From: Aquabacterium parvum
GTDB taxonomy: Bacteria; Pseudomonadota; Gammaproteobacteria; Burkholderiales; Burkholderiaceae_C
NCBI RefSeq assembly: GCF_001447195.1
Contig: NZ_LFRI01000109.1
Coordinates: 1-42,424, forward strand
Direction: 5' to 3'
Length of the DNA: 42,424 nucleotides
The translations under genes and the position numbers were made by a program. The notes beneath the pieces are model-generated. The model ran no database searches. It saw only the letters and a program-made list of their open reading frames with translations, and was not told the origin of the DNA. How positions within the stretch are numbered: position 1 is the first letter of the stretch; the number at the start of each line of letters is the position of its first letter. Positions 31,631 through 42,334 of this stretch are shown piece after piece.

Positions 31631-32593
31631 ATGAAACACGCTGTCGCGGTAGCTGTCGCGCTGACATTCGTTGGTGCCTGTCCGTCTTTGGCGCAGGCCG
31701 AAAACGCCGTGTTGTCCTGGTCGAGCGCGGCCGTGGACAACCTGGCCATTTCTGTGACCGACCTTCGACCGCAAGACGGCCTGCCGGCAGGCCTGACTTC
31801 GATCCGAGGGAGCACCGACCTGGTGGCCATCGAGGTGTATGCGGATCGTGGCCGCCCAGATTACGCGGGGCGTAGCAATTACCAAACCTCGCTGTTCAGT
31901 CCCTTTGTCCTGGACGCCAAGACCCCAGGCCAGGAAGCCGTGAGCCGCACCGACGCCACCGGCTTGAAGAGCGAGGTGAAATTGACGTCGAACGCCTTCG
32001 ATGACCCTGTCAAGTCGATCGCGTTCTTCGACCCCACCTACCCTGGGACCATCGGTCCCGGTCGCTCTGCATGGGTCCGCAGCGAAGAGCGCTTCTCGCT
32101 GGCTGCCGGCAGCGAAGTAACCTTGTCGGGTTCCATCCACTTGGCCTCGGCCTTGAACCTCGACTCGCTGGCTGGCATGCCCTGGTTGTCGGAATTGGGC
32201 TCCAACAAATCGGTGCTAGCGACAGCTCAAGCGCGCAGCGAGATTGAGCTGAAGTGGTTCTCAGCAGCTGACCAGATCGAGGTCATCACAGAAGGACTTT
32301 CGTCAAGCTCGACTTATTGCTGCAACCGAATCCTCTCTGCGTCGAACACCACTGAACAGTACCTTGGTGCCTGGGGCGTCGGAGACGTCCGCTCCTTGCC
32401 TGGTCAGACTGATCCATCGTTCCAGTACGTTTTGCGAAACAACGGCAACGCCGCCATCGAGTTTTCGCTCTCGGTGACGACCCGTTCCACTTTTGGTGCG
32501 ACCGTGACGGCCGTGCCTGAAGCCTCCGCTTGGGCCATGTCCTTGGTGGGGCTGCTGGCCTTGATGCCCATTTGGGCGCGTCGCCGCGCATGA
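31631..32593 (+). CDS. PEP-CTERM sorting-domain exported protein (first of two)
   Basis: 320 residues from the ATG at 31631 (GGGAGCAAGAGAG ribosome region). A signal peptide (MKHAVAVAVALTFVGACPSL, cleavage after AQA) begins it. The body contains the motif ISVTDLRPQDG, seen in many beta-strand-rich PEP-CTERM proteins. It ends with a sorting signal VPEASAWAMSLVGLLALM followed by WARRRA; Ala replaces the second Pro of PEP. Such proteins are cleaved by an exosortase and displayed or released, often with exopolysaccharide. No exosortase gene is in the window. It is a likely paralogue of the next gene, 25 bp downstream. Confidence 0.85.
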   Translation: MKHAVAVAVALTFVGACPSLAQAENAVLSWSSAAVDNLAISVTDLRPQDGLPAGLTSIRGSTDLVAIEVYADRGRPDYAGRSNYQTSLFSPFVLDAKTPGQEAVSRTDATGLKSEVKLTSNAFDDPVKSIAFFDPTYPGTIGPGRSAWVRSEERFSLAAGSEVTLSGSIHLASALNLDSLAGMPWLSELGSNKSVLATAQARSEIELKWFSAADQIEVITEGLSSSSTYCCNRILSASNTTEQYLGAWGVGDVRSLPGQTDPSFQYVLRNNGNAAIEFSLSVTTRSTFGATVTAVPEASAWAMSLVGLLALMPIWARRRA

Positions 32594-32618
32594 ACACTCA
32601 TCAAAGGGAAGAACAAAC

Positions 32619-33572
32619 ATGAGCATCCGAATCAATTTGATTGCCTTGGCGGTCTGCACGGCAGGATCGGCCATCGCGCAAGAAGCCCCGGTCATCCAGG
32701 CATCTGCAGGCATCACCAACTTGCGCTTCGAATACAGCGACCTCCGCCCTGATGACGGCATGGCTGCTTCCTTGACGATCACGTCGCCTCGGGGCACGAG
32801 TGCGATGGTCACAGGAGGTGTCCAGTCAACTGCGATTGGCTTGGGTACGAGCGAAACGTCTTCGATGGGAACCAGGGGCCACATCCTGGATGGCAAGTCC
32901 TATGAAATCGCGCTTGTGAACAACGAAGCGACGTTCACCAAAGGCGCAGACAGCGCTGTTGCAAACCTCGCTGTTCAGCCATCCACCATTGGCAAGTCCA
33001 CTTACGTGACCACGATGGAGGAATGGGGAGAGCAAACGGTGGGCGGCGGCTACTTCGCGTCGAGCATGGACGATGTGTATGGCCTCGCATTGACATTGGG
33101 TGCCGGAACAGAATTGAAGATATCAGGCTCCATTTTCAGCACACTCAGCTTGAAGACCGATTCGGTGATTGGTTTGACCCAGGGTCAGGAAATCTTGGTG
33201 TCGGCGAGCAACAGTGTCACCGTCGCCTTGCAACCGAAAGATTACTTTTATGAAGACCTGAGCGATGTCTTGGGCGAGGGACGTTACCCGTTTGAGCAAA
33301 TCCGCCAATCGGTGGAACAAACGGTCTCACCGCTGGGCTCCGGGCCTGACAACGCAACCAGCGCCTCGGATTCCCGGACCTTTGAATTCGTGGCGAGGAA
33401 CAGCCGCGACACCGCAGTCACCGTTCTCCTGTATGGCCGCATCTACTCCACAGGCTACTGGGAATCGTCAAGCGCCAACTTGCAGGTGCCCGAGCCATCC
33501 ACCTGGGCCCTGATGCTCAGTGGCCTCTGCCTGGCAGTGTGGCGTGTGCGTCGCCGTCCCGCTGCAAGCTGA
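32619..33572 (+). CDS. PEP-CTERM sorting-domain exported protein (second of two)
   Basis: 317 residues. Signal peptide MSIRINLIALAVCTAGSAIA, then a domain with FEYSDLRPDDGMAASLTI that parallels the preceding protein, and a canonical C-terminal signal VPEPSTWALMLSGLCLAVW followed by RVRRRPAAS. Predicted fate is export, exosortase processing and release to the cell surface or matrix. The spacing suggests one operon with the first PEP-CTERM gene. Overall identity between the two is low outside the shared motif and the tail. Base composition is a little lower in GC than the flanking dnaN and gyrB. Confidence 0.9.
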   Translation: MSIRINLIALAVCTAGSAIAQEAPVIQASAGITNLRFEYSDLRPDDGMAASLTITSPRGTSAMVTGGVQSTAIGLGTSETSSMGTRGHILDGKSYEIALVNNEATFTKGADSAVANLAVQPSTIGKSTYVTTMEEWGEQTVGGGYFASSMDDVYGLALTLGAGTELKISGSIFSTLSLKTDSVIGLTQGQEILVSASNSVTVALQPKDYFYEDLSDVLGEGRYPFEQIRQSVEQTVSPLGSGPDNATSASDSRTFEFVARNSRDTAVTVLLYGRIYSTGYWESSSANLQVPEPSTWALMLSGLCLAVWRVRRRPAAS

Positions 33573-33646
33573 ACCTGTTTGCCCGCCTTCGCCAAGCCGC
33601 TTGACAGTCCCAGAAGCCTCCCGGCCGAAGGGCCACAAGCAGCTAG

Positions 33647-36244
<2,598 letters not shown>

Positions 36245-36303
36245 TTTTGTAGGTTCTCATTGATCTTGCAAATATTCTCAGTACTTGCAAATCGCTGATA
36301 CGG

Positions 36304-36329
36304 GAACGCCTGGCAATGCCAGGCGTTTT
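36304..36329 (+). terminator. Intrinsic terminator of gyrB
   Basis: AACGCCTGG (36304-36312) pairs with CCAGGCGTT (36318-36326) around a 5-nt loop, followed by TTT. It lies 60 bp after the gyrB stop and marks the boundary between the conserved origin block and the variable right-hand region. Confidence 0.9.
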
Positions 36330-36407
36330 TGTTGGCGGTACCTATCGCGCTTACGATTCCGCTTGACGCTCTTCCGCGTGATCAAAAGAAATTAGAGTCT
36401 ATTCACC

Positions 36408-37478
36408 GTGAACAAGCAACAACTCGCATCCAAGATCTGGGAGTCCGCCAACCAGATGCGCTCGAAGATCGAGGCCAACGAATACAAGGACTACATCCTC
36501 GGCTTCATCTTCTACAAGTACCTCTCCGACAAGCTGGTGGCCTTCGCCATGGCCGAGGGCTTCACGGACGAGGACTTCAGTGCGGTGACCGAGGACGATG
36601 CGGAGACCGTCGATCACTTCAAGTCCAACCTGGGCTATTTCATTGCCCACCAGCACCTGTTCTCGACCTGGCTGGATGACTTGGCGGCGCGGGCGGCCTT
36701 TGCCAAGCAGTTCAACCGGTTCAGCGCTATCTTGGAGGCCGCGAAGATCCAGGGCTTCAACTGGGACCAGTCGGTCTACGAGTTCGATACCGAGCCCAAG
36801 CAGTCGATTGCGGTGGCCCTCACGAAGCTGCAGTACCTGACGCTGCTGCAGCGCTACAAGGAGCTGGGTGTCGGTGGCGGCGGTGCCGGCGAGAGCATCC
36901 CCTTCGACATTGACAGCCACATCACTGAGATCGACACCGGCAAGATCGACGCGGACTACATGAACTCGCGCTTTGCCAAGTACCTCAAGGAGCTGGAGAG
37001 CAGTGACGGGGCGTCCAGTGAAGCAACCTTGGCCGAACTGCATCGGTCATTCACGTCGCTCTCGCAGGAGGACCAGAAATTCGCTGAGATATTCTTGCAC
37101 GACATCCAGCGCGGCGATGTGCAGATCGACCCCAGTCGGACCTTCCGTGACTACCTGGCGGACTACAAGGCCAGGGCGAAGAACAAGGACTTTGCGGCTG
37201 TCGTTGCGACCCTGGGTGTTGATGCCACCAAGCTGGCAGCATTGCTGGACGCTCATCCGACTGAAGCCAACCTTAACGAATACGCGCGTTTCGACGACCT
37301 GCGGGCTACCGTGAACTTGGCGTCGGCCAAGGCCTACTTTGAGCGCATCGAAGGAGCGGCGTTGCCGCCCTTCAAAGTCAAGATCAGGGCTGACAAGGTG
37401 CTCAAGGATTTCCTGATTCGCGGGGTGTTGTCGGTGGAGGCTGAACCAGATACGTCTGAATTACCTCGGCTTCCCTAG
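36408..37478 (+). pseudogene. Chimeric ORF: hsdM 5' end fused in frame to hsdR 3' end
   Basis: 356-residue open frame from a GTG. Residues 1 to ~88 are the N-terminal helical domain of a type I modification subunit (MNKQQLASKIWESANQMRSK, EYKDYILGFIFYKYLSDK, NLGYFIAHQHLFSTWL). From about residue 90 onward the sequence is instead the C-terminal part of a type I restriction subunit (FAKQFNRFSAILEAAKIQGF, HITEIDTGKIDADYMNSRFAKYLK, FRDYLADYKARAKN, PPFKVKIRADKVLKDFL). The HsdM methyltransferase core with its NPPF motif, the HsdR nuclease and the helicase motifs are all absent. The junction, near 36670-36690, keeps the frame. It cannot methylate or cut DNA; it may be inert or could still bind other Hsd subunits. 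Confidence 0.85.
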
Positions 37479-37799
37479 ACTGTTGGCTCAAACGTTCGTG
37501 AGGTCGGTTCGTAGGTTGATGCTGCAACGCGTAGTTGCGACACTAACTGGGACAGGGCGTTGATCTGGCGAAGCCGTTCCGGTGCAATCACTTCATGAGC
37601 GAAGCTACTGTTCACATGGCAGGCGAGCGGGCTGTGTGGGGGGGAGGTCACTCCAGCTCAAACTGTTGATGGCCTCGATGAGGGCCAGCGCTACTCAGGC
37701 CCAAAGAAATTGAGGTTGAGGATCCAGGTGGCGTCTGAATGTTGCAGATTCGAATCGAGATAGCTGCCGGGCGCCGCCGCCAAGTGCAACGACCGCTGA
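37479..37799. other. Gap without an assignable gene, right of the hsdM-hsdR chimera
   Basis: About 320 bp. On the minus strand one frame from a GTG near 37617 is open for ~46 codons (VNSSFAHEVIAPERLRQINALS...) and ends at about 37478, overlapping the chimera's stop. It looks protein-like, but I recognise no family, and upstream the frame is broken. No promoter, repeat or terminator is evident. This is probably a gene remnant. Confidence 0.35.
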
Positions 37800-38081
37800 T
37801 GTTCTGAGCAGACCGTCCTGCAGAAGACCCGGCCGGTAGGCGCTCGCAAGGACTTGGTGCTGGCCTACGCCTACTTCAACATCGCGGCATCCGGGGGCAA
37901 TGAGCCCGCTGTCGAGATGCGCCGCCGCGTAGCTGCGCAGCTCACGCCGGAGCAGCTGCGCGAAGGCCAGGTGCTCTCGCGCTGGAATGTGGGCGAGAAG
38001 CTGCCCTCGCGCAGCACCACCGGGGCATCATCGCCCGCCCCGGCCCCGTCCAGCAGGAGCGTGCCCAAGGGCATGCTCTGA
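37800..38081 (+). pseudogene. 3' fragment of a Sel1-repeat protein gene
   Basis: After an in-frame TGA at 37797, the frame reads RPVGARKDLVLAYAYFNIAASGGNE then RRRVAAQLTPEQLREGQVLSRWN. This is the typical closing unit of Sel1-like tetratricopeptide repeats, followed by a Ser/Pro/Ala-rich tail. Only one repeat remains and no ribosome site or proper start is present, so it is a truncated leftover. Sel1 proteins mediate protein contacts; nothing more can be said here. Confidence 0.6.
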
Positions 38082-38470
38082 AGTCGAGCGCCGAGGGGGG
38101 GGGGGCCCGGCTCTGCCCGAAGGTGCCAAAAAAACGCCCCCCGGGGAACCGGTGGGCGCTGAAAGTGCTGCTTGAGGCTGCACAGGGAGTCTGGCGGTGG
38201 TGTCCATCCAATCGCCATGGTGGGTAGACCTAGTCTGGATGGAATCATCAAGGCGGGGCCGATTTCTGCTGGCGTTCGCACTCGGGCCGTGAGGTGATGG
38301 CATGGTGCGGATGCTTGGGTGGGTGCGCGGGCGAAGTCTTCGCCGCCGGTGCTGTGCGGCGGCAGCGTGGACACTGGTGGCGCCATCGCGGCGGGCTATG
38401 TCAGCCCCCATTTTTGATGGCGGTGAGCTCGTTTGATCGCAGGCGGGCCGGGCGCCGATGACCTGATGCC
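38082..38470. other. Gene-free stretch with an 11-G tract and a leftward terminator
   Basis: About 390 bp between the Sel1 fragment and the hipA stop. It contains a homopolymer of 11 G (38095-38105) and the leftward terminator at 38128-38159. The remaining ~310 bp next to hipA hold no frame with recognisable similarity; open frames here are short and of mixed composition. Confidence 0.5.
38128..38159 (-). terminator. Leftward intrinsic terminator beyond hipA
   Basis: Read leftward, CGCCC then CCGG, loop TTCC, CCGG then GGGCG form a stem of 5 plus 4 bp with one mismatch, followed directly by seven T. It lies ~310 bp past the hipA stop and is the first good stop signal for the hipBA transcript. 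Confidence 0.6.
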
Positions 38471-39787
38471 TCAAAAGTGTCTGCGCCGGCGCGGGGCCCT
38501 GGCTGCCTGCGCCGCGGCATCGATGGACGCATCAAGCGTCGCGGGGTGCTGAACGATGAATTCCGACATCGCGAACGCGCCGCGCGCAGAGGCGACGATT
38601 CGCTCGACATCTGCGGGCGGGCTGACCGGGGGGAGGGCCTGGCGCAGCCGCTGCTCCCACGAGTTGGCCACGTGAGCGCTGGTTCGGCGCAGGTACTCGC
38701 CCGCGGCCTGAGCATCGATGCCGAAGGTGAGGGCTGCCGAGAGCAGGTTCTCTGGGCTGGCCACGGTTGAGCCATTGAGAGCAACCGCCATCGACAGCAC
38801 TGGCCACGGATCCTGGCCTGGCGGGGGCACGAGCTGAATCGGGGTGATGTCAAAGGCCGGGGACAGGCGCCAGCTGCCGTCGACCATCAGCAGCCCGTGG
38901 TTGCGAGGGTGATCGTCGACGTTGCCCACCAGGGCGTTGAAGGCCATGCGCTTGAACAACTCGAATCGGTCACCAGTGGGCCCGTGCGTGATGTTGCTCC
39001 AGCGGTGGGCTTCGTGCGCGAAGTCCAGGTAGGAGCGCCTGGGGTCGCCACGCACGCTGGCCGGCGCCAGGCGCAAAACGGTGTGTGCGCTGGCGAAGAG
39101 GCGGCGGCAGGGCCGGGCTGGATCGTCCTCGCGGTCGAAGCGATCGACCATGAACACCTGATGGCTTCCGATGGTGTGCAGGTCGACGGCCGGAGTGGTG
39201 ATGCCGCATTCGCTCGCGAGCGACATGGCCACGAACTCAAGTGCCGGCATGCCCGGGCGGTCGCCGCGATCTTGCATTTTGGCCAGCCAGAGCCGGCCTT
39301 CGTGGTTGACGGTGATCTTGGGGCGCTCACCGCCTGCGCTGGTCTCCAGATCCGCGTTGACGGAGCGAATGGCGCGCGACGCCGGCGCGTGCTCGTCTAG
39401 GCGCGCGACCGCGGCGACCAGGTCATGGAGGTTGGGGGTGGTGCCGTTTTGCTTGCGGCCGATGTCCTCGCACACCGCGATGGCGCCAACACCGTCGCCA
39501 GCCCCGGCTTCAAGCAGCTCCATGTCGCTGAGATCGCGCCCGTGCTTGGCGTTGATGCGATCCTGACCGTAGCCCGATGGCTTGGCATCGGCGATGACGC
39601 CTGGCAGGTGCGGCGCGGAAATCGGCCGCGGGCCCAATCGCATGGCCACCGGGTCGATGCTGATCCCGCTTTCGATGAAGTCGCGCTCGTAGGCCAGCGA
39701 GTAGCCGGAAGGTGTGTGGGTGAGCGTACCGGCCATGGTGGGCGCAGCCTGGCCGGGCATCCAGACCCACAGGGGCTTACGAAGCAT
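38471..39787 (-). CDS. hipA: HipA-family serine/threonine kinase toxin
   Basis: 438 residues. HipA toxins phosphorylate translation components such as glutamyl-tRNA synthetase and slow growth until neutralised by HipB. Visible: the N-terminal subdomain (LWVWMPGQAAPTMAGTL), the GGERPKI motif of the loop, the ATP-lysine strand RLWLAKMQD, ALEFVAMSLASECGI, FMVDRFDRE, the catalytic NALVGNVDDHPRNHG and the metal-binding SPAFDITP. All catalytic residues look intact, so the toxin is probably functional. It overlaps the hipB stop by 11 bp, giving coupled translation. Confidence 0.92.
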   Translation of the reverse strand: MLRKPLWVWMPGQAAPTMAGTLTHTPSGYSLAYERDFIESGISIDPVAMRLGPRPISAPHLPGVIADAKPSGYGQDRINAKHGRDLSDMELLEAGAGDGVGAIAVCEDIGRKQNGTTPNLHDLVAAVARLDEHAPASRAIRSVNADLETSAGGERPKITVNHEGRLWLAKMQDRGDRPGMPALEFVAMSLASECGITTPAVDLHTIGSHQVFMVDRFDREDDPARPCRRLFASAHTVLRLAPASVRGDPRRSYLDFAHEAHRWSNITHGPTGDRFELFKRMAFNALVGNVDDHPRNHGLLMVDGSWRLSPAFDITPIQLVPPPGQDPWPVLSMAVALNGSTVASPENLLSAALTFGIDAQAAGEYLRRTSAHVANSWEQRLRQALPPVSPPADVERIVASARGAFAMSEFIVQHPATLDASIDAAAQAARAPRRRRHF

Positions 39788-40088
39788 GGCGCCCCCCGGA
39801 GCCGAGCGTGCGCACGGCGAACTCGGTGATCATCGGGTCTCGCGAAGGATCGAGGATCTCGTCAAACTGCTCGAGCTGGTCCAGCGCGTGCAAGATCTTC
39901 ATGAAGTTGCCGATGGAGACGCCATCGTTGCCTCCCTCGACCGCGTAGATGGTGCTGACGCCAACGTCGGCCAGGGATGCGAGCTGCGCCTGGGTCAGCG
40001 AGCGAGCCTTGCGCGCGATCTTGCAGCGCTCGCCCAGGCTGGCCAGCGTGCGGAGAACCCATGGAGGTGTCGTGCGAACCTTGCTCAT
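39777..40088 (-). CDS. hipB: HipB-like XRE-family antitoxin
   Basis: 103 residues from the ATG at 40088 (MSKVRTTPPWVLRTLASLGE). A start 17 codons upstream would run through the promoter. The helix-turn-helix LTQAQLASLADVGVSTIYAVEGG occupies residues ~33-55, followed by SIGNFMKILHALDQL. The C-terminal tail is where HipB proteins contact HipA. It should bind the palindrome at 40102-40124 and repress its own operon, alone or with HipA. Confidence 0.88.
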   Translation of the reverse strand: MSKVRTTPPWVLRTLASLGERCKIARKARSLTQAQLASLADVGVSTIYAVEGGNDGVSIGNFMKILHALDQLEQFDEILDPSRDPMITEFAVRTLGSGGRHAS

Positions 40089-40094
40089 GGACGG

Positions 40095-40123
40095 ATTATC
40101 TATTGAGATCGGTCCGATAGCAA
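40095..40123 (-). promoter_or_regulatory. hipB promoter, near-leaderless
   Basis: Read leftward, TTGCTA (40118-40123, 4 of 6) and GATAAT (40095-40100, 5 of 6) are exactly 17 bp apart. The predicted start falls at or next to the ATG at 40088, so the hipBA mRNA would have almost no leader. Confidence 0.65.
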
Positions 40124-40124
40124 T
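40102..40124. promoter_or_regulatory. Palindromic hipBA operator
   Basis: A 23-bp near-perfect palindrome centred on 40113: ATTG (40102-40105), ATCGG (40108-40112), centre T, CCGAT (40114-40118), CAAT (40121-40124). Only the AG dinucleotides at 40106-40107 and 40119-40120 do not pair. It fills the spacer and -35 of the hipB promoter, so a bound HipB would block polymerase. Confidence 0.7.
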
Positions 40125-40881
40125 GAAAATTGCCTGCACTGCGGTCAGGCTGACGTAATCCCGGTCACCCCCAGAGGGGGGGCATCACTTGCAGAGATAG
40201 GAAGTGACCTGTTCCCTTCAGCCATACAAATCAGTTGGAGAGAGACCCAGACCATCTCTCAACGATGGCTCTTGGGTGCTGACCTTCTCTGATGACTTGC
40301 TGTTTTACGGCGAAATGCGAAGGACAGTTGTGATCTTCACTTGTGCGCTCTTTCACTCCTCATCCAAGATGCTCTGCTGTATGGAAGGGGCTGTCGCAGA
40401 GTTTTTCTGAGTGCCGAGTGCGAGATTATCGTGTAGACGATATCGAATATACAGTTAATGTATCAATCGCGACTTGTGAAGGTCATCAGAGCAGTTTTCT
40501 AAATGGTAGACTGATATGGTTTGAAGGGTGTAGGCACCCGCACAACTATGGGTATCCAGAGGGCAACTCGGCATGATGGTGCCGCCAGCCGGATTTGGCC
40601 ATGAACGTGCGTATTTGAAGATGCTGGACCGGCTAACAGAGGTGGCCCCAGAGCAATGCATGGTAGGCGCTTGCGCATGAACTTCATGGCGCCTTATCGC
40701 CCGTTACTCTGTCCTGTTACCAAGCTATCGTTCCAGCAGCCATGCCGCTCTTCAACCGCGTAGAAATCCGAACCGTGCCTCGACAGGGCACGAGAAGGCC
40801 AGTCTGCTGCGCCCATCTGCTTGGATCGGCGGCAGAACTGCTGCTCGTCTTTCAGGCGTCGGATTGCAAACCGGGCGGTAA
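40125..40881. other. AT-richer region without a recognisable gene
   Basis: About 750 bp with many stop codons in all frames. A sample (40441-40500) is 37 % GC, far below the origin block. Short open frames exist (for example 40694-40933 leftward, containing KDEQQFCRRSKQMGAADWPSRALSRHG), but none shows a known motif or ribosome site. It looks like recombined or decayed mobile DNA between hipB and the hsdM remnant. Confidence 0.45.
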
Positions 40882-40980
40882 CAAGGATCTGCGTTAAAGG
40901 CAGAGTTAGACGCGCAGTTGCTGGAAGACGCAACGCTTAATACTGAAATTGCTCATAATCTTGCCAAGGTGTTGCCGTGA
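40882..40980 (+). pseudogene. hsdM 3'-end remnant
   Basis: Directly after an in-frame TAA (40879-40881) the frame reads GSALKAELDAQLLEDATLNT then EIAHNLAKVLP and stops at 40978-40980. This acidic coiled coil is the characteristic C-terminus of type I modification subunits. The stop overlaps the hsdS start as GTGA, the usual hsdM-hsdS junction, which supports the assignment. Everything upstream in hsdM is missing here; an hsdM 5' end is found 4.5 kb to the left, fused to hsdR. Confidence 0.75.
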
Positions 40981-42292
40981 GTGATCAACTCAATGGTGCT
41001 GGGAATTCTCTTGCTTGGGATGAGACTGAGTTCGGCAATTTGCCCTTGGGTTGGCGGGTAAAAACCGTGGGAGGATTGGTCGAATGCGGAATTTTGGCCA
41101 AGCCGCTTGATGGAAACCATGGCGAAATCCATCCAAAAGGCAGTGATTTTGTTGCCGACGGTATCCCGTTTGTTATGGCGACCGACATCAACGATGGAAA
41201 AATTGATCTTGTTGGCTGTAAATTCATATCTAAGCAGCAAGCTGACAGCCTGAGTAAGGGATTTGCAATTGCTGGCGACGTATTGTTGACTCATAAGGCA
41301 ACTCTTGGGAGAGTGGCTATTGTCGGGCCTATATCGACGCCATACATCATGCTCACACCTCAAGTCACTTATTATCGAGTGCTCGACGCGAAAAAGTTAA
41401 GCAATCGTACTTGAGGTATTTCTTTGAAACCCCGGTTTTTCAAGAAATTTTACGCAATCACGGCGACAGCGGATCAACGCGTGCCTATATAGGCATCACG
41501 GCGCAGCGCGATCTACCTGTGGTTTTGCCGGCAACTTTGCATGAACAGAATGCTATTGCCGATTTATTGGCGAGTCTTGATAACAAGATTAATTTTCTTC
41601 TTCGCCAGAATCAAACGCTTGAAGAAATTTCCTATACGCTGTTTCGCCAATGGTTTTTAGAGAGTCAGAACGAGGGCTGGAATGAGCGGCCATTGAGCAA
41701 AATTGCAACCTTCTTGAACGGATTGGCTTGTCAAAAACACCCGCCGACAAATGATGTTGAGAAACTGCCGGTCCTGAAGATTCGAGAACTTAGCGGCGGT
41801 ATTAATGAAACGTCGGATTGGGCCAGCAGCCTGGTGAAGCCCGAGTACATCGTCGAAGCTGGTGATGTGATCTTCGCTTGGTCTGCTTCCTTGATGGTCA
41901 AGCTATGGGACGGGGAGAGGTGCGTGCTGAATCAGCACCTGTTCAAGGTCACTTCAGACGAGTTTCCCAAGTGGTTCTATCTAAGTTGGTGCAAGCATCA
42001 CTTGGCGGAGTTCATAGCCATCTCGGCTAGCCATGCCACCACCATGGGGCACATCAAGCGTGGTGATCTGGATGCCGCCATGGTGCTCGTGCCGCCGCCC
42101 GTTGTGCTGGAAGGCATGTCCCAGCAGATGCAACCATTGCTGGACAAGCAATCAGGGCAGCGACGGCCAACCCTCTTGGGCTCTCTTAAATTCGTCTGTT
42201 GGATGAGTGCCTATGAGTCAACAACGCCTGCCAACAAAAGAAAAACCATTTCAAAACAGCAACTTACGCCTCTCTTTGTCGTTGAGGTGTAA
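40977..42292 (+). pseudogene. hsdS: Frameshifted type I restriction specificity subunit HsdS
   Basis: The first frame (GTG at 40977) gives 145 residues with a target-recognition domain: LPLGWRVKTVGGLVECG, GIPFVMATDINDGKID, GDVLLTHKATLGRVAI. At about 41405-41411 one base appears missing. The sequence continues in the +2 frame (LRYFFETPVFQEILRNHGDS, YIGITAQRDLPVVLP), the central conserved helix (LLASLDNKINFLLRQNQTLEEI), a second recognition domain from 41670 and part of the C-terminal repeat (PPPVVLEGMSQQMQPLLDKQ). After ~42150 the expected closing helix is replaced by unrelated sequence. GC rises from 37 % (41401-41460) to 57 % (41881-41940), indicating mosaic origin. Confidence 0.85.
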
Positions 42293-42334
42293 GCGTCCGA
42301 CCAAGGCCCAACTTGGCAGCGCACGACTGGTCAG

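Noticed and set aside
36408..37478. Functional type I DNA methyltransferase
   Set aside because: The SAM-binding motif and NPPF catalytic motif are absent; only the N-terminal helical domain of HsdM is present before HsdR sequence begins.
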